A DNA stretch of 64,000 nt from assembly GCA_018696595.1 (NCBI GenBank), contig JABHQW010000005.1, positions 25,721-89,720 of the forward strand, in the 5' to 3' direction. Origin of the DNA: Candidatus Woesearchaeota archaeon (GTDB taxonomy: Archaea; Nanobdellota; Nanobdellia; Woesearchaeales; GW2011-AR9). A program made the position numbers and the translations under genes. Positions 52,560-62,218 of the stretch are shown one piece after another. The notes below the pieces were generated by a model. It was not told the origin of the DNA. It saw only the letters and a program-made list of their open reading frames with translations, and ran no database searches. Numbering within the stretch: position 1 is the first letter of the stretch; each line of letters begins with the position of its first letter.

Positions 52560-55199
52560 ATGAAAGATTCTATTAATTATCACGCACTGGATGAGGAAAA
52601 TACGTTAAAAGTATTGAAAACTACAAAAAAAGGTTTAACTAACCATGAAGCAGAACATCGAAGACAAACCTACGGATTTAATGAATTAAAAGCAGAGAAA
52701 ACAGTAAGTCCAATAAAAATTTTCTTAGAACAATTTGCCAGCCCATTAATCTGGATTTTATTATTTGCGTTAATAGTTTCCATTATTTTAGGAGAAGTTA
52801 CTGATGCAGTAGTAATCTCAGTCATTGTTATTCTCAACTCTATTCTAGGATTTGTTCAAGAGTTTAGAGCAGAAAAAGCCATTGAAGCATTAAAGAAAAT
52901 GGCTTCCCCAAAAGCAAGAGTTCTCAGAGAGGGTAAAGAAATAAGAATAGAAAGTAAATATTTAGTCCCAGGAGATATTATTATATTAGAAACGGGAGAT
53001 AAGATTCCCGCAGATTCCCGTTTATTAGAAGTACATAGTTTACATTCTCAAGAAGCACCATTAACAGGAGAATCTCAACCAATAACAAAAATCTCAGAAA
53101 AATTAGCAGAAAAAACCGTTCTTGCAGAAAGAAAAAATATGGTTTACGCTTCTACAATTATTTCTCAAGGAAGAGCCTTAGCTATAGTTACCTCAACAGG
53201 GATGAACACAGAAGTTGGAAAGATTGCTAAACTAATAAAAGAAGCCCATGAGAAATTAACACCATTACAAAAGAAGTTAAGACAATTAGGAAAGTACCTT
53301 ACCATTGCTGTAATCGTAGTAGCAGTAATGATTTTCTTAGCTGGAATATTCTCAGGGCACCCAATAGAAACAATGTTCTTAACTGCAATTGCTTTAGCAG
53401 TAGCAGCAATCCCAGAAGGACTACCCGCAGTAATTACAATCTCTCTAGCTTTAGGCGTGCAGAAGATGATTAAAAAGAATGCCTTAGTTAGAAAACTTCC
53501 TTCTGTAGAAACTTTAGGAAGTGTTAGTGTTATTTGTACCGATAAGACTGGAACGCTTACACACAACCAAATGACGGTTGTTAAAGCTTGGGCTAACGAT
53601 CAAGAATATGAAGTTTCAGGTGCAGGTTATGAACCAAAAGGAAGTTTCTCTATTGAAGGAAAACTTGCTAATCCAGAAATGTTACATCAGATGTTGAAAA
53701 TTGGCATGTTATGTAATGATGCGAAGTTAACTGGAAAAGATAAAAACAGAGAAGTTTTAGGAGATCCAACCGAAGCAGCATTAATTGTTTCTGCAGAAAA
53801 AATTGGTTTTAAATTAAAAGAACATTCTAAAAAAGAACCAAGAGTCGATGAAATTCCTTTCACTTCCGAAAGGAAGATGATGACAACCATCCATAAAGGA
53901 AAAGTTTCTTACACTAAAGGTGCCCCTGACATAATTATTGAAAAATGTGACCAGATATTAATTAATGGTAAAATACAAAGACTAAACAGACACAAGAAAA
54001 AAGAATTATTAAAACAAAATGAGATATTTGCTCAACAAGCATTACGTGTTTTAGGGTTTGCTTATAATGAAAACTTCAAGAAAAATGAAGATTCTGAAAC
54101 TGGAATGGTTTTTGTTGGATTACAAGCAATGATTGACCCCCCAAGGGAAGAAGTTAAAGAGTCAATTAAAGTCTGTCAAGAAGCAGGAATTAGAGTAATA
54201 ATGATTACTGGTGATCATGTAACAACGGCCCAAGCAATTGCTAAAGAGTTAGGCATCAAGGGCGAAGCAATTACTGGGCAGGATTTAGAAAAAGTTGATC
54301 TGAAAAAGAAAATAAAAGACACCAACATATTCGCTAGAGTTAATCCTAAAGATAAATTAGATGTTGTTAAAGCATTGAAACAACAAGGTTACGTTGTAGC
54401 AATGACCGGAGATGGAGTTAATGATGCCCCTGCTTTAAAGAAGGCTGACATTGGCATTAGTATGGGTATTACAGGAACAGATGTTGCTAAAGAAGCTTCC
54501 GATATGATTCTTACTGATGATAATTTTACAAGTATTGTTAGTGCAGTTGAAGAAGGAAGAGGAATATTTGACAACATTAGAAAATTTGTTAATTATTTAT
54601 TATCAAGTAATCTGGGAGAAATCACAGCGATATTTTTTGCGTTTATTTTAAGTCCATTTTTATTTCCTAATGCTGCTTTAGTTTTACCATTAACTGCCAT
54701 CCAAATTTTATGGGTTAATTTAGTTACAGATGGTTTACCTGCTGTTGCTTTAAGTTTGGACCCTCATGCTAAAGGTATCATGTTACGTAAACCCCGGCCA
54801 GCACATGAAAGTATTTTATCTAAAGAATTATGGATGGACATTATTGTATTTGGTACACTAATAGGAGTTGGCACATTAATCTTATTCTTTTTATATCACG
54901 ATTCAGGAACAGCAAAAGCACAAACGGTTGCATTTACTGCTTTAGTAGTTTTTGAAATTGTTAGAATTAGAATGATTAGAAGCGATTACAAGTTAGGAAT
55001 GTTCAGTAACAAATGGTTAGTAGCAGCCATATTTGGATCATTCTTATTACAGTTAATAGTAATTTACACCCCGTTATCTAAAGTATTTGGAACGGTGCCA
55101 TTAGAACTTTTTGATTGGGGAGTGATTGTCCTTGTAGGTGTAATCCTGTTAGCATTACATTGGGTTTATGTTTGGATTAAAAGAAAGATGAGGGAATAA
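52560..55199 (+). CDS. P-type ATPase, Ca2+ (PMR1/SERCA) type
   Basis: 879 residues. A P2A ATPase: actuator TGES (LTGESQPIT near 166), phosphorylation motif CTDKTGTLTHNQM (near 326), nucleotide domain KGAPDIII, hinge TGDHVTTAQAIAKELG and MTGDGVNDAPALKKADIGI (near 622). About ten membrane helices; M4 has PEGLP and M6 has NLVTDGLPA, consistent with calcium or manganese/calcium export. A GAGGA Shine-Dalgarno precedes the ATG. It is directly followed by the RNase D gene (1-base gap), probably in one transcript. Confidence 0.93.
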   Translation: MKDSINYHALDEENTLKVLKTTKKGLTNHEAEHRRQTYGFNELKAEKTVSPIKIFLEQFASPLIWILLFALIVSIILGEVTDAVVISVIVILNSILGFVQEFRAEKAIEALKKMASPKARVLREGKEIRIESKYLVPGDIIILETGDKIPADSRLLEVHSLHSQEAPLTGESQPITKISEKLAEKTVLAERKNMVYASTIISQGRALAIVTSTGMNTEVGKIAKLIKEAHEKLTPLQKKLRQLGKYLTIAVIVVAVMIFLAGIFSGHPIETMFLTAIALAVAAIPEGLPAVITISLALGVQKMIKKNALVRKLPSVETLGSVSVICTDKTGTLTHNQMTVVKAWANDQEYEVSGAGYEPKGSFSIEGKLANPEMLHQMLKIGMLCNDAKLTGKDKNREVLGDPTEAALIVSAEKIGFKLKEHSKKEPRVDEIPFTSERKMMTTIHKGKVSYTKGAPDIIIEKCDQILINGKIQRLNRHKKKELLKQNEIFAQQALRVLGFAYNENFKKNEDSETGMVFVGLQAMIDPPREEVKESIKVCQEAGIRVIMITGDHVTTAQAIAKELGIKGEAITGQDLEKVDLKKKIKDTNIFARVNPKDKLDVVKALKQQGYVVAMTGDGVNDAPALKKADIGISMGITGTDVAKEASDMILTDDNFTSIVSAVEEGRGIFDNIRKFVNYLLSSNLGEITAIFFAFILSPFLFPNAALVLPLTAIQILWVNLVTDGLPAVALSLDPHAKGIMLRKPRPAHESILSKELWMDIIVFGTLIGVGTLILFFLYHDSGTAKAQTVAFTALVVFEIVRIRMIRSDYKLGMFSNKWLVAAIFGSFLLQLIVIYTPLSKVFGTVPLELFDWGVIVLVGVILLALHWVYVWIKRKMRE

Positions 55200-55200
55200 A

Positions 55201-56277
55201 GTGTACACTTACATAGACACAAATGAACGACTAAAAGAGATCTGTGAAGAATTAGAAAAAGAAAGTTCTTTAGGCATAGATTTAGAATGTGAAAATAATC
55301 TTCACCATTACGGAGCTTATATCTCTTTGATTCAGATTTCTGATAATAAAAATAATTATGTGGTTGATATCTTAAAAGTCATTGAACTAAAACCGTTGAT
55401 TAAAATATTACAAGATAAAGAGATCCAGAAAATATTTCACGGTTCTGATTTTGATTTAAGAATCCTTAATCATCAACTGAAATGTAAACCTAAAAATGTT
55501 TTTGATACTCAGATTGCAGCACAATTATTAGGGAAAACAGAGATTGGGTTGGGTGCTTTAATTAAAAACTATTTTAATGTTGAAAAGATTAAAAAGTTTC
55601 AAAGAGCAGACTGGACTAAGCGACCCCTAACAGAAGAGATGTTAGATTATGCTTCTGGTGACACCATCTATTTGATTAGGTTACGTGATGTTTTAGTAAA
55701 AGAATTGAAACAGAAGAATCGTTTACCTTGGGTAAAAGAAGATTTCTTAGTATTAGAAAAGAAAGAATGGAAATATGAAGAAGGAACTTTCAATACTGTA
55801 AAAGGTTACTCTCATTTAGAACCAAGAGAAAGGTCAATCTTTAAACATCTTTATGAATTGAGAGATCGGTTAGCTAAGCGAGTAGATCGGCCGATTCATT
55901 TTGTTATTAATAATAAACGTTTAATGGAATATACGGTTGATCCCCCTAAAGATTGGTCCCGAATAAGAGGAGTACATCCAATTATTAAAAAAAGCGGACG
56001 TTTATTTTATTTAGAAGTACAAAAAGGAAAGAAAGAAAAAATTGAAATTGTTAAAACTGTTGGTAAGAAACTTGCTATTAACAAAAGAGCACAACTAGAG
56101 AAGTTGGAAGTGTTACAAGTAAAGTTAGGAGAAGAATTAAAAATTCAAAAGTCTCTTATCATGAATAAAGAACAAATGATTAAGATTGTTGTTTCTGAAA
56201 GTTTGGATATTTTGAAAAAGTGGCAGAAGGATCTGATTAAAGAAGAATGGAAAAAGATTTCAACACAGATTAAGTAA
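55201..56277 (+). CDS. rnd: Ribonuclease D-like 3'-5' exonuclease
   Basis: 358 residues, with a GTG start one base after the ATPase stop. DEDDy exonuclease motifs: GIDLECEN (Exo I, D23, E25), IFHGSDFDLRIL (Exo II, near 80), DYASGDTIYLIRL (Exo III, near 152). An HRDC-like domain follows (about 195-270; EPRERSIFKHLYELRDRLAKR). RNase D trims tRNA 3' ends in bacteria; it is uncommon in archaea, so this may be of bacterial origin. The C-terminus is Lys/Glu-rich. It overlaps the convergent radical SAM gene by 18 bases. Confidence 0.87.
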   Translation: MYTYIDTNERLKEICEELEKESSLGIDLECENNLHHYGAYISLIQISDNKNNYVVDILKVIELKPLIKILQDKEIQKIFHGSDFDLRILNHQLKCKPKNVFDTQIAAQLLGKTEIGLGALIKNYFNVEKIKKFQRADWTKRPLTEEMLDYASGDTIYLIRLRDVLVKELKQKNRLPWVKEDFLVLEKKEWKYEEGTFNTVKGYSHLEPRERSIFKHLYELRDRLAKRVDRPIHFVINNKRLMEYTVDPPKDWSRIRGVHPIIKKSGRLFYLEVQKGKKEKIEIVKTVGKKLAINKRAQLEKLEVLQVKLGEELKIQKSLIMNKEQMIKIVVSESLDILKKWQKDLIKEEWKKISTQIK

Positions 56278-57618
56278 ATGCTCCCTGAAGAAATTCATCT
56301 CTTTAGGAAACTTGTTTATTTTCTCTAAAGTGTTTTTGTGGCTTTTCTTAAGTTGTTTGATTTCTTCCTGGGTTAAACCAGAATTAGTTTGATAAGAAAT
56401 TTTTGGTTCTAAAACTGTTCTATTTGTTTCTGTAATTTCAGTAACACCAAACTGAGAAGGATTGTTAAATATTGGAGTTCCTTTCTGTAATCCAAATGTT
56501 GAAGTAGAAACCAAAGCAATGTTTTCTTGGTTATCTGTTAGAAAATTAATTGTTTCCATAAACTCTTCTTTAGTTTCAGTAGGAAAACCAAACATAATGT
56601 AAAGAACATTCTTAATCTCTGCTTTTTTAGAATCAGCTAAGACACTAGTAATGTCCTCTTTGTTTGTACCTTTTTGCATTAAACCCAAGACCCTATTACA
56701 TCCAGATTCCACCCCCCAGATTACACTCTTCAATCCAGATTCAGACAAAATACTTAATGTTTCTAGATCCAAATCTTTTGTCGGTCTTAATTGACACATC
56801 CAAGAAACATTTAATGGTTTCAACATCTCTGCTAGTTGCAATAATCTTTTCTTAGAAATCATATCATCAATAAAGAAGAATTGTTTTTGTTTCGAGTTTA
56901 TGATTGTTTCTTTGATTTGTTCTAATGGAAATTCGTAATACTCTTTATTCTGATGGTGTGTACAAAAGGTACATCTTTTATAAAAACAAGTGCTAGTTGT
57001 TTTGATAGGAATTACTGCTTGGGAAACAAAATAGTCTTTAAGGTTACAAGTATTAAAGTCTAAGATATTATCACAATTAAGTTCTTGATGATTAACTTTC
57101 TTTTCAGTTAAGTATTCCAACAATTCAACTTCATTTTGACAATATTTCGTTGCTTGCGCGATGATTTTCTCATTTACAGCAGGACCACCGACAACGGTTT
57201 TGATTCCCTGTTTCTTTAATTCTTTAAGTAAGGCTAAAGAATAAAATGCTTGGCTAGAATATACAATACTGAAAGCAACTAAGTCTGTATTTTGATCTTT
57301 AATTTGTTCTGTTAATTCTTTTAACAATTCTGGATCTTGGTTACCAACAACTTTCTTATTGTTTTCAGAATAAGTAGTTTTAGTTAATTGATGATATTCT
57401 TTAGATATCTGTTCATATTCTTCTTTAGAGTAATCTTTAGTAAAGTTTTGAAAGTATTGTTGATATTTATAAAACTTTAATTTATGAAATTCTAAGTTTA
57501 AATCCAATATAGCTGTTTCCATTTTGGAATTTGCTTTTAAAAAAGCACTCAGATTAACTAGCGAATATGGCGGACTAGCTGGAGTACAAAAGGGAGGATA
57601 AACTAATAATATTTTCAT
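56260..57618 (-). CDS. B12-binding radical SAM protein
   Basis: 452 residues. N-terminal B12-binding-like Rossmann domain (about 1-150; LLVYPPFCTPASPPYSLVNLSAFLK, GGPAVNEKI). The radical SAM core begins TSTCFYKRCTFCTHHQ (C-x3-C-x2-C, near 211) and has the GVESGCNRVLGLMQKGT stretch. It is of the B12-radical SAM class that methylates or rearranges lipids, cofactors or natural products. The substrate is unknown, and no biosynthetic cluster surrounds it. It is convergent with RNase D. Confidence 0.87.
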   Translation of the reverse strand: MKILLVYPPFCTPASPPYSLVNLSAFLKANSKMETAILDLNLEFHKLKFYKYQQYFQNFTKDYSKEEYEQISKEYHQLTKTTYSENNKKVVGNQDPELLKELTEQIKDQNTDLVAFSIVYSSQAFYSLALLKELKKQGIKTVVGGPAVNEKIIAQATKYCQNEVELLEYLTEKKVNHQELNCDNILDFNTCNLKDYFVSQAVIPIKTTSTCFYKRCTFCTHHQNKEYYEFPLEQIKETIINSKQKQFFFIDDMISKKRLLQLAEMLKPLNVSWMCQLRPTKDLDLETLSILSESGLKSVIWGVESGCNRVLGLMQKGTNKEDITSVLADSKKAEIKNVLYIMFGFPTETKEEFMETINFLTDNQENIALVSTSTFGLQKGTPIFNNPSQFGVTEITETNRTVLEPKISYQTNSGLTQEEIKQLKKSHKNTLEKINKFPKEMNFFREHLLNLC

Positions 57619-57667
57619 AAAGTATATTTTATGGAGTTACTTTAAAAGAATTATGTGAATTATGTGA

Positions 57668-58375
57668 TTATAAGTCATAATCTTCTTCTATTAAGACTTG
57701 TTCATGAATCTGTCCAGGAAGTTGATTATAAAAAATCTTATTTGAAGGGATCATTTTAAGTTCTGATAATCCTTCACGATTGAACCACCCATACTCAGAA
57801 ACATCACTATCTTTCTCAATCAAATGAGGTAATTTTTCTACAAAGTCACATAACATATGTATCAAATAAACATGATGTTTAATATTTCCTAAATTGTCCT
57901 TAATGATAGTGGGATAAATCCCTTTAACTTTCTTTGGTTTAATTTTCATACCGCATTCTTCCATTAATTCTCTTTCAGATGCTTCAAAGAAACTTTCACC
58001 ATGCCCTACTTTCCCGCCAGGAATTAACCAATAATTAAGATAAGGTTTTTTTGCTCTTTTAGCAAAAAGAATTTTTCCTTCATGTTCCACCTCACAACAA
58101 ACAACTGGAATAGGATATTGCTCTTTGAGCTCAAATTGTTTAGCATACATTCCAAACTTTTCGCCTTCAGTAGTTAAAGAATATTCCCCAGAATCTTCTT
58201 TTCTAATTAAATTTAAAGAAGTAAGTAGTTTCAAATGATAATTAACCCGACCTGAATCTTTCTCATCTAAACAAGACATAATCTCAGAGTATGTTTTATT
58301 CCCCCGCATCAGAAAATTAATAACTTGTACTTTGGTCTTCTCTTTCAAAGCGTCATTTAATTTCTTTTTATCCAT
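57668..58375 (-). CDS. Winged-helix/NUDIX fusion regulator or hydrolase
   Basis: 235 residues. The N-terminal winged helix (about 1-75; NFLMRGNKTYSEIMSCLDEK, VNYHLKLLTSLNLI) is an ArsR/HxlR-like fold. The C-terminal NUDIX domain (about 88-220) has GGKVGHGESFFEASERELMEECGM, with the G-x5-E-x7-R-E-x2-E-E pattern intact. NrtR proteins have the reverse order, NUDIX then winged helix. It may act as a metabolite-sensing repressor or a fused enzyme. Divergent from the small gene at 58489. Confidence 0.85.
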   Translation of the reverse strand: MDKKKLNDALKEKTKVQVINFLMRGNKTYSEIMSCLDEKDSGRVNYHLKLLTSLNLIRKEDSGEYSLTTEGEKFGMYAKQFELKEQYPIPVVCCEVEHEGKILFAKRAKKPYLNYWLIPGGKVGHGESFFEASERELMEECGMKIKPKKVKGIYPTIIKDNLGNIKHHVYLIHMLCDFVEKLPHLIEKDSDVSEYGWFNREGLSELKMIPSNKIFYNQLPGQIHEQVLIEEDYDL

Positions 58376-58488
58376 AAAAGTGTTAAAATGGGTACTTGTT
58401 TAAAAATCATTTGTGAAATTCACTTCACATATTAAAATATTTCATACCAAAAAGTTTAAATATTACTTGTTATATATACTTATATAAG

Positions 58489-58755
58489 ATGCCTCAAACA
58501 ACAATCTTGCATAGCCCCACATTAGAATCTGTATTGATGGTAGAGAAAGCAATACAAAAATATTCCCAAGAATGTGGCAAATATCAATTATGGAAGAAAT
58601 TGCCCAAGAAAATGATGTATCAAACATTTCAAGTAATTTTAAAATATTTACAAGAATCAGGAAAAATTATTGTTGACAATGATGGTTGTGTAATATGGAC
58701 GTTTAATCCTAAAAGAGTAAAGAAATTAATTAGTGAAGGATTGATTGTAAAATAG
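58489..58755 (+). CDS. Small winged-helix-like protein
   Basis: 88 residues. The sequence runs from a hydrophobic MVEKAIQKYSQECGKYQLW helix through KKLPKKMMYQTFQVILKYLQ to a beta wing GKIIVDNDGCVIWTFNPK, which resembles a winged-helix domain. The tail KRVKKLISEGLIVK fits the family. No effector domain. A TTTAAATATTACTTG region precedes the gene. It may be a DNA-binding protein; the assignment is tentative. Confidence 0.6.
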   Translation: MPQTTILHSPTLESVLMVEKAIQKYSQECGKYQLWKKLPKKMMYQTFQVILKYLQESGKIIVDNDGCVIWTFNPKRVKKLISEGLIVK

Positions 58756-58836
58756 AATTAATACTTAAACTTCTTTTCATATTCTTTATGGGAAAACCAT
58801 TCCAGAATAATCCCCCATAATTCTAACTTCATCACT

Positions 58837-59088
58837 TTAAATAGTATAAATGAGTCTCCAAGCATCAGGCAAATTATACTTCCAAAGATTAGTTAAGCCA
58901 TATTCTTGAACATAGGACTTTGGCCACAACTTCTTTGGAACTTTTACCCCACAAGTAATATCCTTCTTAATGTCATCTAATGCTCTATCGATAAACTTAT
59001 AGAGCTTTTGATCTTCAGATTTTCCAGATTTGAGACTATCAAACTGTCCTTTTAGTTTCTTGTTAATAAATGCAACATTAGTTTCCAT
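58837..59088 (-). CDS. RelE/ParE-like protein, possible toxin
   Basis: 83 residues from the ATG at 59088 (METNVAFINKKLKGQF), which overlaps the end of the preceding gene. The C-terminus GLTNLWKYNLPDAWRLIYTI matches the final beta strands of RelE-fold proteins, and the helix YKFIDRALDDIKKDITCG fits the second helix. RelE toxins are ribosome-dependent mRNA nucleases. No classical antitoxin lies beside it: the gene in front (59078) is a zinc protein. It may be a solitary member. Confidence 0.55.
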   Translation of the reverse strand: METNVAFINKKLKGQFDSLKSGKSEDQKLYKFIDRALDDIKKDITCGVKVPKKLWPKSYVQEYGLTNLWKYNLPDAWRLIYTI

Positions 59089-59404
59089 TATTCCATTTAT
59101 GCCAACCTTTATTCTCTTTGTCAAACTCACCATTGGCTAACTTTCTTTTTGGAAATAATGTTCCACCAGACTTATGTTGACCAAAAGCAAGTTTTGCACC
59201 GCAAGATTTACATCTTAATTCGTAATAATCATTTCCTTCTACAGTTCTAACAATAAATTGCAAATCATCGTTGTTACACTGGCCACAATTAGATTCGTCA
59301 AACACTTCTTGAAACTCAGATAATTTCTTAAAAGCATCTTTAGCGGAATCGGAATCAATCTCTACGTTTAATCTTTGGTTCTTCGTTGTATAGTTTATTT
59401 TCAT
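59078..59404 (-). CDS. Phage-like zinc-ribbon protein
   Basis: 108 residues from the ATG at 59404 (MKINYTTKNQRLNVEIDSDS). An alpha-helix follows with AKDAFKKLSEFQEVF. The zinc site is SNCGQCNNDDLQF with RCKSCGAKLAFGQHK, i.e. two C-x2-C pairs. The KSGGTLFPKRK then GWHKW signature is the same as in small virus-encoded proteins annotated as hypothetical or ssDNA-binding-like. A TTATTTATATATTC-type box (minus strand) near 59425-59437 supports this start over 59512. I infer mobile origin; the function is open. Confidence 0.65.
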   Translation of the reverse strand: MKINYTTKNQRLNVEIDSDSAKDAFKKLSEFQEVFDESNCGQCNNDDLQFIVRTVEGNDYYELRCKSCGAKLAFGQHKSGGTLFPKRKLANGEFDKENKGWHKWNNGN

Positions 59405-59489
59405 GTTAAGTTTAATGAAGAACTTATTTATATATTCTTTCCAAGGTTGTCTAGTGCGGGAGTGGGTCACAAATTGGCTCATAACAATA

Positions 59490-59556
59490 GTATAAGCGTA
59501 ATAATTTTCCACTTTCAGCGCTTCTCCCTGAGAAATACTAAGACATACGCTTATAC
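59490..59556. ncRNA. Candidate hairpin RNA or palindrome with 11-bp arms
   Basis: GTATAAGCGTA (59490-59500) pairs perfectly with TACGCTTATAC (59546-59556). Inside, TTTCAG can pair with CTGA plus GAAA around a 9-base loop. On the plus strand ACA follows the last nine arm bases, with GTG after it, as in H/ACA-type guide RNAs. The pocket is longer than usual. It could instead be a regulatory palindrome for the phage-like gene. Confidence 0.35.
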
Positions 59557-59630
59557 AGTGTTACACTCAATAAATTTGAAGTCCTAAAAGTAGAAGAGGG
59601 CAATTTCTTAAAAAACAAATGGGGTCGTCT

Positions 59631-60368
59631 TTATTTCTTCGCTAACTTCCACATTAACTTAAACTGATTCTTGTAACTCTCTGCATTATCCTGATTCTTT
59701 ATTACTATTGCAACAGGTGGTTTCGCTGTCCAAACTAACAATAAAGCTGTATCTTTATAGATCATTGTGTCCGTGATACTTGGATATTCTTTTGGATGAA
59801 AACGTGCATCTCCAAAATAATCTTTTAACAATTCGGGGTTCTTCTTTTTCAATTCCTCTGTAAAAATAACTTTGGATTTAATCTTGTATTTTCTCTTTTT
59901 CTTCTGCCACAAATCCCAATATGCTCCCATCTTCTCCCTAAACAACCCTGATACTCCAAAATCAAAATAGTCTCCATTAGGATTTAATTCTTCTAACATC
60001 TTATCCATTGAAGAACGGATACCTTTGATCCCATAGTAAACAGTAACTTCCTGTTTTTCTTTACTTGCTTCTAACTTCTGATTTAATGCAGGAAGAACAC
60101 TCTGTAATTTATCCTGCCTTTCTTTTAGAACATCCATTAACCTGTCTGGACTTGCTGGCTCAAAATATTGCTTCTTGCCTTTAATGATTGAAGAAACCAA
60201 ACCTTTCTCTTTCAATCTTTGAAGAATTTGATAAGTCGTTCCTCTATGCAATGCTGTTTTCTTAATGATTGGACCTGCTAATGTTGGGCCAGTTTCTAAA
60301 AGAGCAAGATAGACTTTTGCTTCTGCTTCTGATAATCCTAGTTCTTGCAGTATTTCTTTTTCTGTCAT
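59631..60368 (-). CDS. TrmB-family transcription regulator
   Basis: 245 residues. The N-terminal winged helix ELGLSEAEAKVYLALLETGP is followed by RGTTYQILQRLKEKGLVSSI. A coiled-coil linker (LQSVLPALNQKLEASKE) leads to the effector domain with TVYYGIKGIRSSMDKML. It is a paralogue of the protein at 42569 (about the same length and architecture). It diverges from the KamA-like radical SAM gene at 60476, sharing the intergenic promoter region, and may control it. Confidence 0.87.
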   Translation of the reverse strand: MTEKEILQELGLSEAEAKVYLALLETGPTLAGPIIKKTALHRGTTYQILQRLKEKGLVSSIIKGKKQYFEPASPDRLMDVLKERQDKLQSVLPALNQKLEASKEKQEVTVYYGIKGIRSSMDKMLEELNPNGDYFDFGVSGLFREKMGAYWDLWQKKKRKYKIKSKVIFTEELKKKNPELLKDYFGDARFHPKEYPSITDTMIYKDTALLLVWTAKPPVAIVIKNQDNAESYKNQFKLMWKLAKK

Positions 60369-60475
60369 ATACTATCAATAATCAAATTCAATATTTAAAT
60401 ATTTCTATTTTGTCATCTTGATTAAGACTACAATTCTTTAAATATGCCTACAAACAAACCACTCTATGGTGGAAA

Positions 60476-62071
60476 ATGGTAGAATCACGATTGAATTTAT
60501 CAAACATAGAGCAAGAACTTGGAGAACATTCTGCTAGAGACTTCTTTACTCACACACAAGCTAGATATTTAGGAAAAATCCCAGAAGACCAAACTTTAGA
60601 TTCTGTTCTTGATACAGTAAGTCAACAATTACAAACTCCACCAGATCTACTTTGGGCTTCACAAAAATTTCAGTTACTCTTTAGAGCTACAAAACCAGAA
60701 CACCTAAGACTTCTTGATTTGGAAGAATATGTAGATGAAGCAGAAGCAGCGGTTAATGCAGGCAGAGTAATGAGTCTTCTTCCTTATAATGCTCTTATGG
60801 GAGAAACTACAATAAGAAAATATCTCCCTTCAAGACCTGATAAATTCTCTGGAAATTGGAGGCACAGCATGGATCCTTATGGAATTTTCAGAGGAATGGA
60901 TAGAGTTACAGCAGTAGATGATGATGGAAATGAAACTTACCTTGCCACAAGAAAATTTCCTTACGCAGTTCTGGCAAATATAACTGAAGCCTGCCATATT
61001 GGATGTGATGGTTGTTACAAGGGCTCAATGGTAAGAACGGCATTATCCTCCCTTGCAGAAGTTTATCCTGAATATGCACAAATTAAAAGACAACTTAATA
61101 CTCAAGAAAAAAGAGCAGAGAGACAGGCAGAACTTCTTACACAATGGCTTAACCAAAATCCAGAAGTTGATACTATTGTCATAAGTGGCGGAGAACCAAC
61201 TTTATTCTCAAATTCTGCTCTAGAGAAAATTCTTGAACAATACAGACAAGCAGAGCATGTAGGAGTTGTCAGAATGTGTACTTCCTCTGTCTTTCAGGGA
61301 ATGTGGTACAGAGTAGATGATGAATTTGTGCAGATGTTACAAGATTTTGAAAGAGAAACAGGAAAACAATTCTACATTAATGCTCATGTTACAGACGATT
61401 ATCAACTATCAGCACCAGAAGCAAAAATGGCAGTAGAAAAACTTGAACGAGCAGGAATTACACTTCATCTTCAAATGCCATTACAGGAGGGAATTAATTT
61501 TCAAAGAAATAATATAGCATGGAGTGTTGACAAACTAAAAAGAATCTCAAAACTTGCTTATGGCTTAGGTGTAATTCCTTACAAAATGATAGTTGATATG
61601 CACTCTCCATCACATCCAGACTTAACAGTTCCAATTGAAACAGTTACAAGAGTAATTGGATTTTTAGACCAACATGAACACCATTCAGATCATGAACGAT
61701 GGCAGGCTTATAATGTTCTTCACGAACAGGGAAATCTTTACTTAACTGCTTATCCCCATTTTACTGCTGTTAAAGATGTTGATACTGAAAGTCAAAGAGT
61801 TACATACTTTATTCCGAAGGTAGAATTTGATGGAAGAAAAAGAGTAGTTGTTCACACCTACGAAGAACCCCTTATTCACGGACACAATGATAACCCTTAC
61901 AGTTTTAAGAGATTATTATTCTTTAGTCAAATCTCCGATAGAGATGTAAGACAAAAGATTAAACAAGTGAGAAAAGCCTACAGAAAAATGAATGGAGATC
62001 CCCAGACAATTAGAGATTTCTATAAAGAATCAGGAATAGAATATGCAGAGAATAAACCGCTGAGAATCTAG
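60476..62071 (+). CDS. KamA-like radical SAM enzyme
   Basis: 531 residues. Radical SAM motif EACHIGCDGCYKGSM (C-x3-C-x2-C, near 176), then VISGGEPTLFSN (GGEPT, near 240), and the lysine 2,3-aminomutase-like barrel pieces LHLQMPLQEGINFQRN (near 325) and VIPYKMIVDM. The PLP-lysine of true aminomutases is not obvious to me, so it could be a KamA-like protein with another substrate. The N-terminal 130 residues are helical. It may be controlled by the TrmB at 59631. Confidence 0.82.
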   Translation: MVESRLNLSNIEQELGEHSARDFFTHTQARYLGKIPEDQTLDSVLDTVSQQLQTPPDLLWASQKFQLLFRATKPEHLRLLDLEEYVDEAEAAVNAGRVMSLLPYNALMGETTIRKYLPSRPDKFSGNWRHSMDPYGIFRGMDRVTAVDDDGNETYLATRKFPYAVLANITEACHIGCDGCYKGSMVRTALSSLAEVYPEYAQIKRQLNTQEKRAERQAELLTQWLNQNPEVDTIVISGGEPTLFSNSALEKILEQYRQAEHVGVVRMCTSSVFQGMWYRVDDEFVQMLQDFERETGKQFYINAHVTDDYQLSAPEAKMAVEKLERAGITLHLQMPLQEGINFQRNNIAWSVDKLKRISKLAYGLGVIPYKMIVDMHSPSHPDLTVPIETVTRVIGFLDQHEHHSDHERWQAYNVLHEQGNLYLTAYPHFTAVKDVDTESQRVTYFIPKVEFDGRKRVVVHTYEEPLIHGHNDNPYSFKRLLFFSQISDRDVRQKIKQVRKAYRKMNGDPQTIRDFYKESGIEYAENKPLRI

Positions 62072-62218
62072 GAACGGCGACCCCCTAACTTCCTTAACTT
62101 GATTAGCCTTCGGCTTTGATGAAAAGAAATTGCCCTTTGATTCTGTGTCTTAATGGCTCACTGTGTTCGCAGGATGGACGGACTTCAAATTTACTTTGAA
62201 TTTTTCCCTTCGGGAACG

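Noticed and set aside
59488..59560. tRNA-like element around the 11-bp palindrome
   Set aside because: No T-loop or anticodon-stem pattern is present between the arms.
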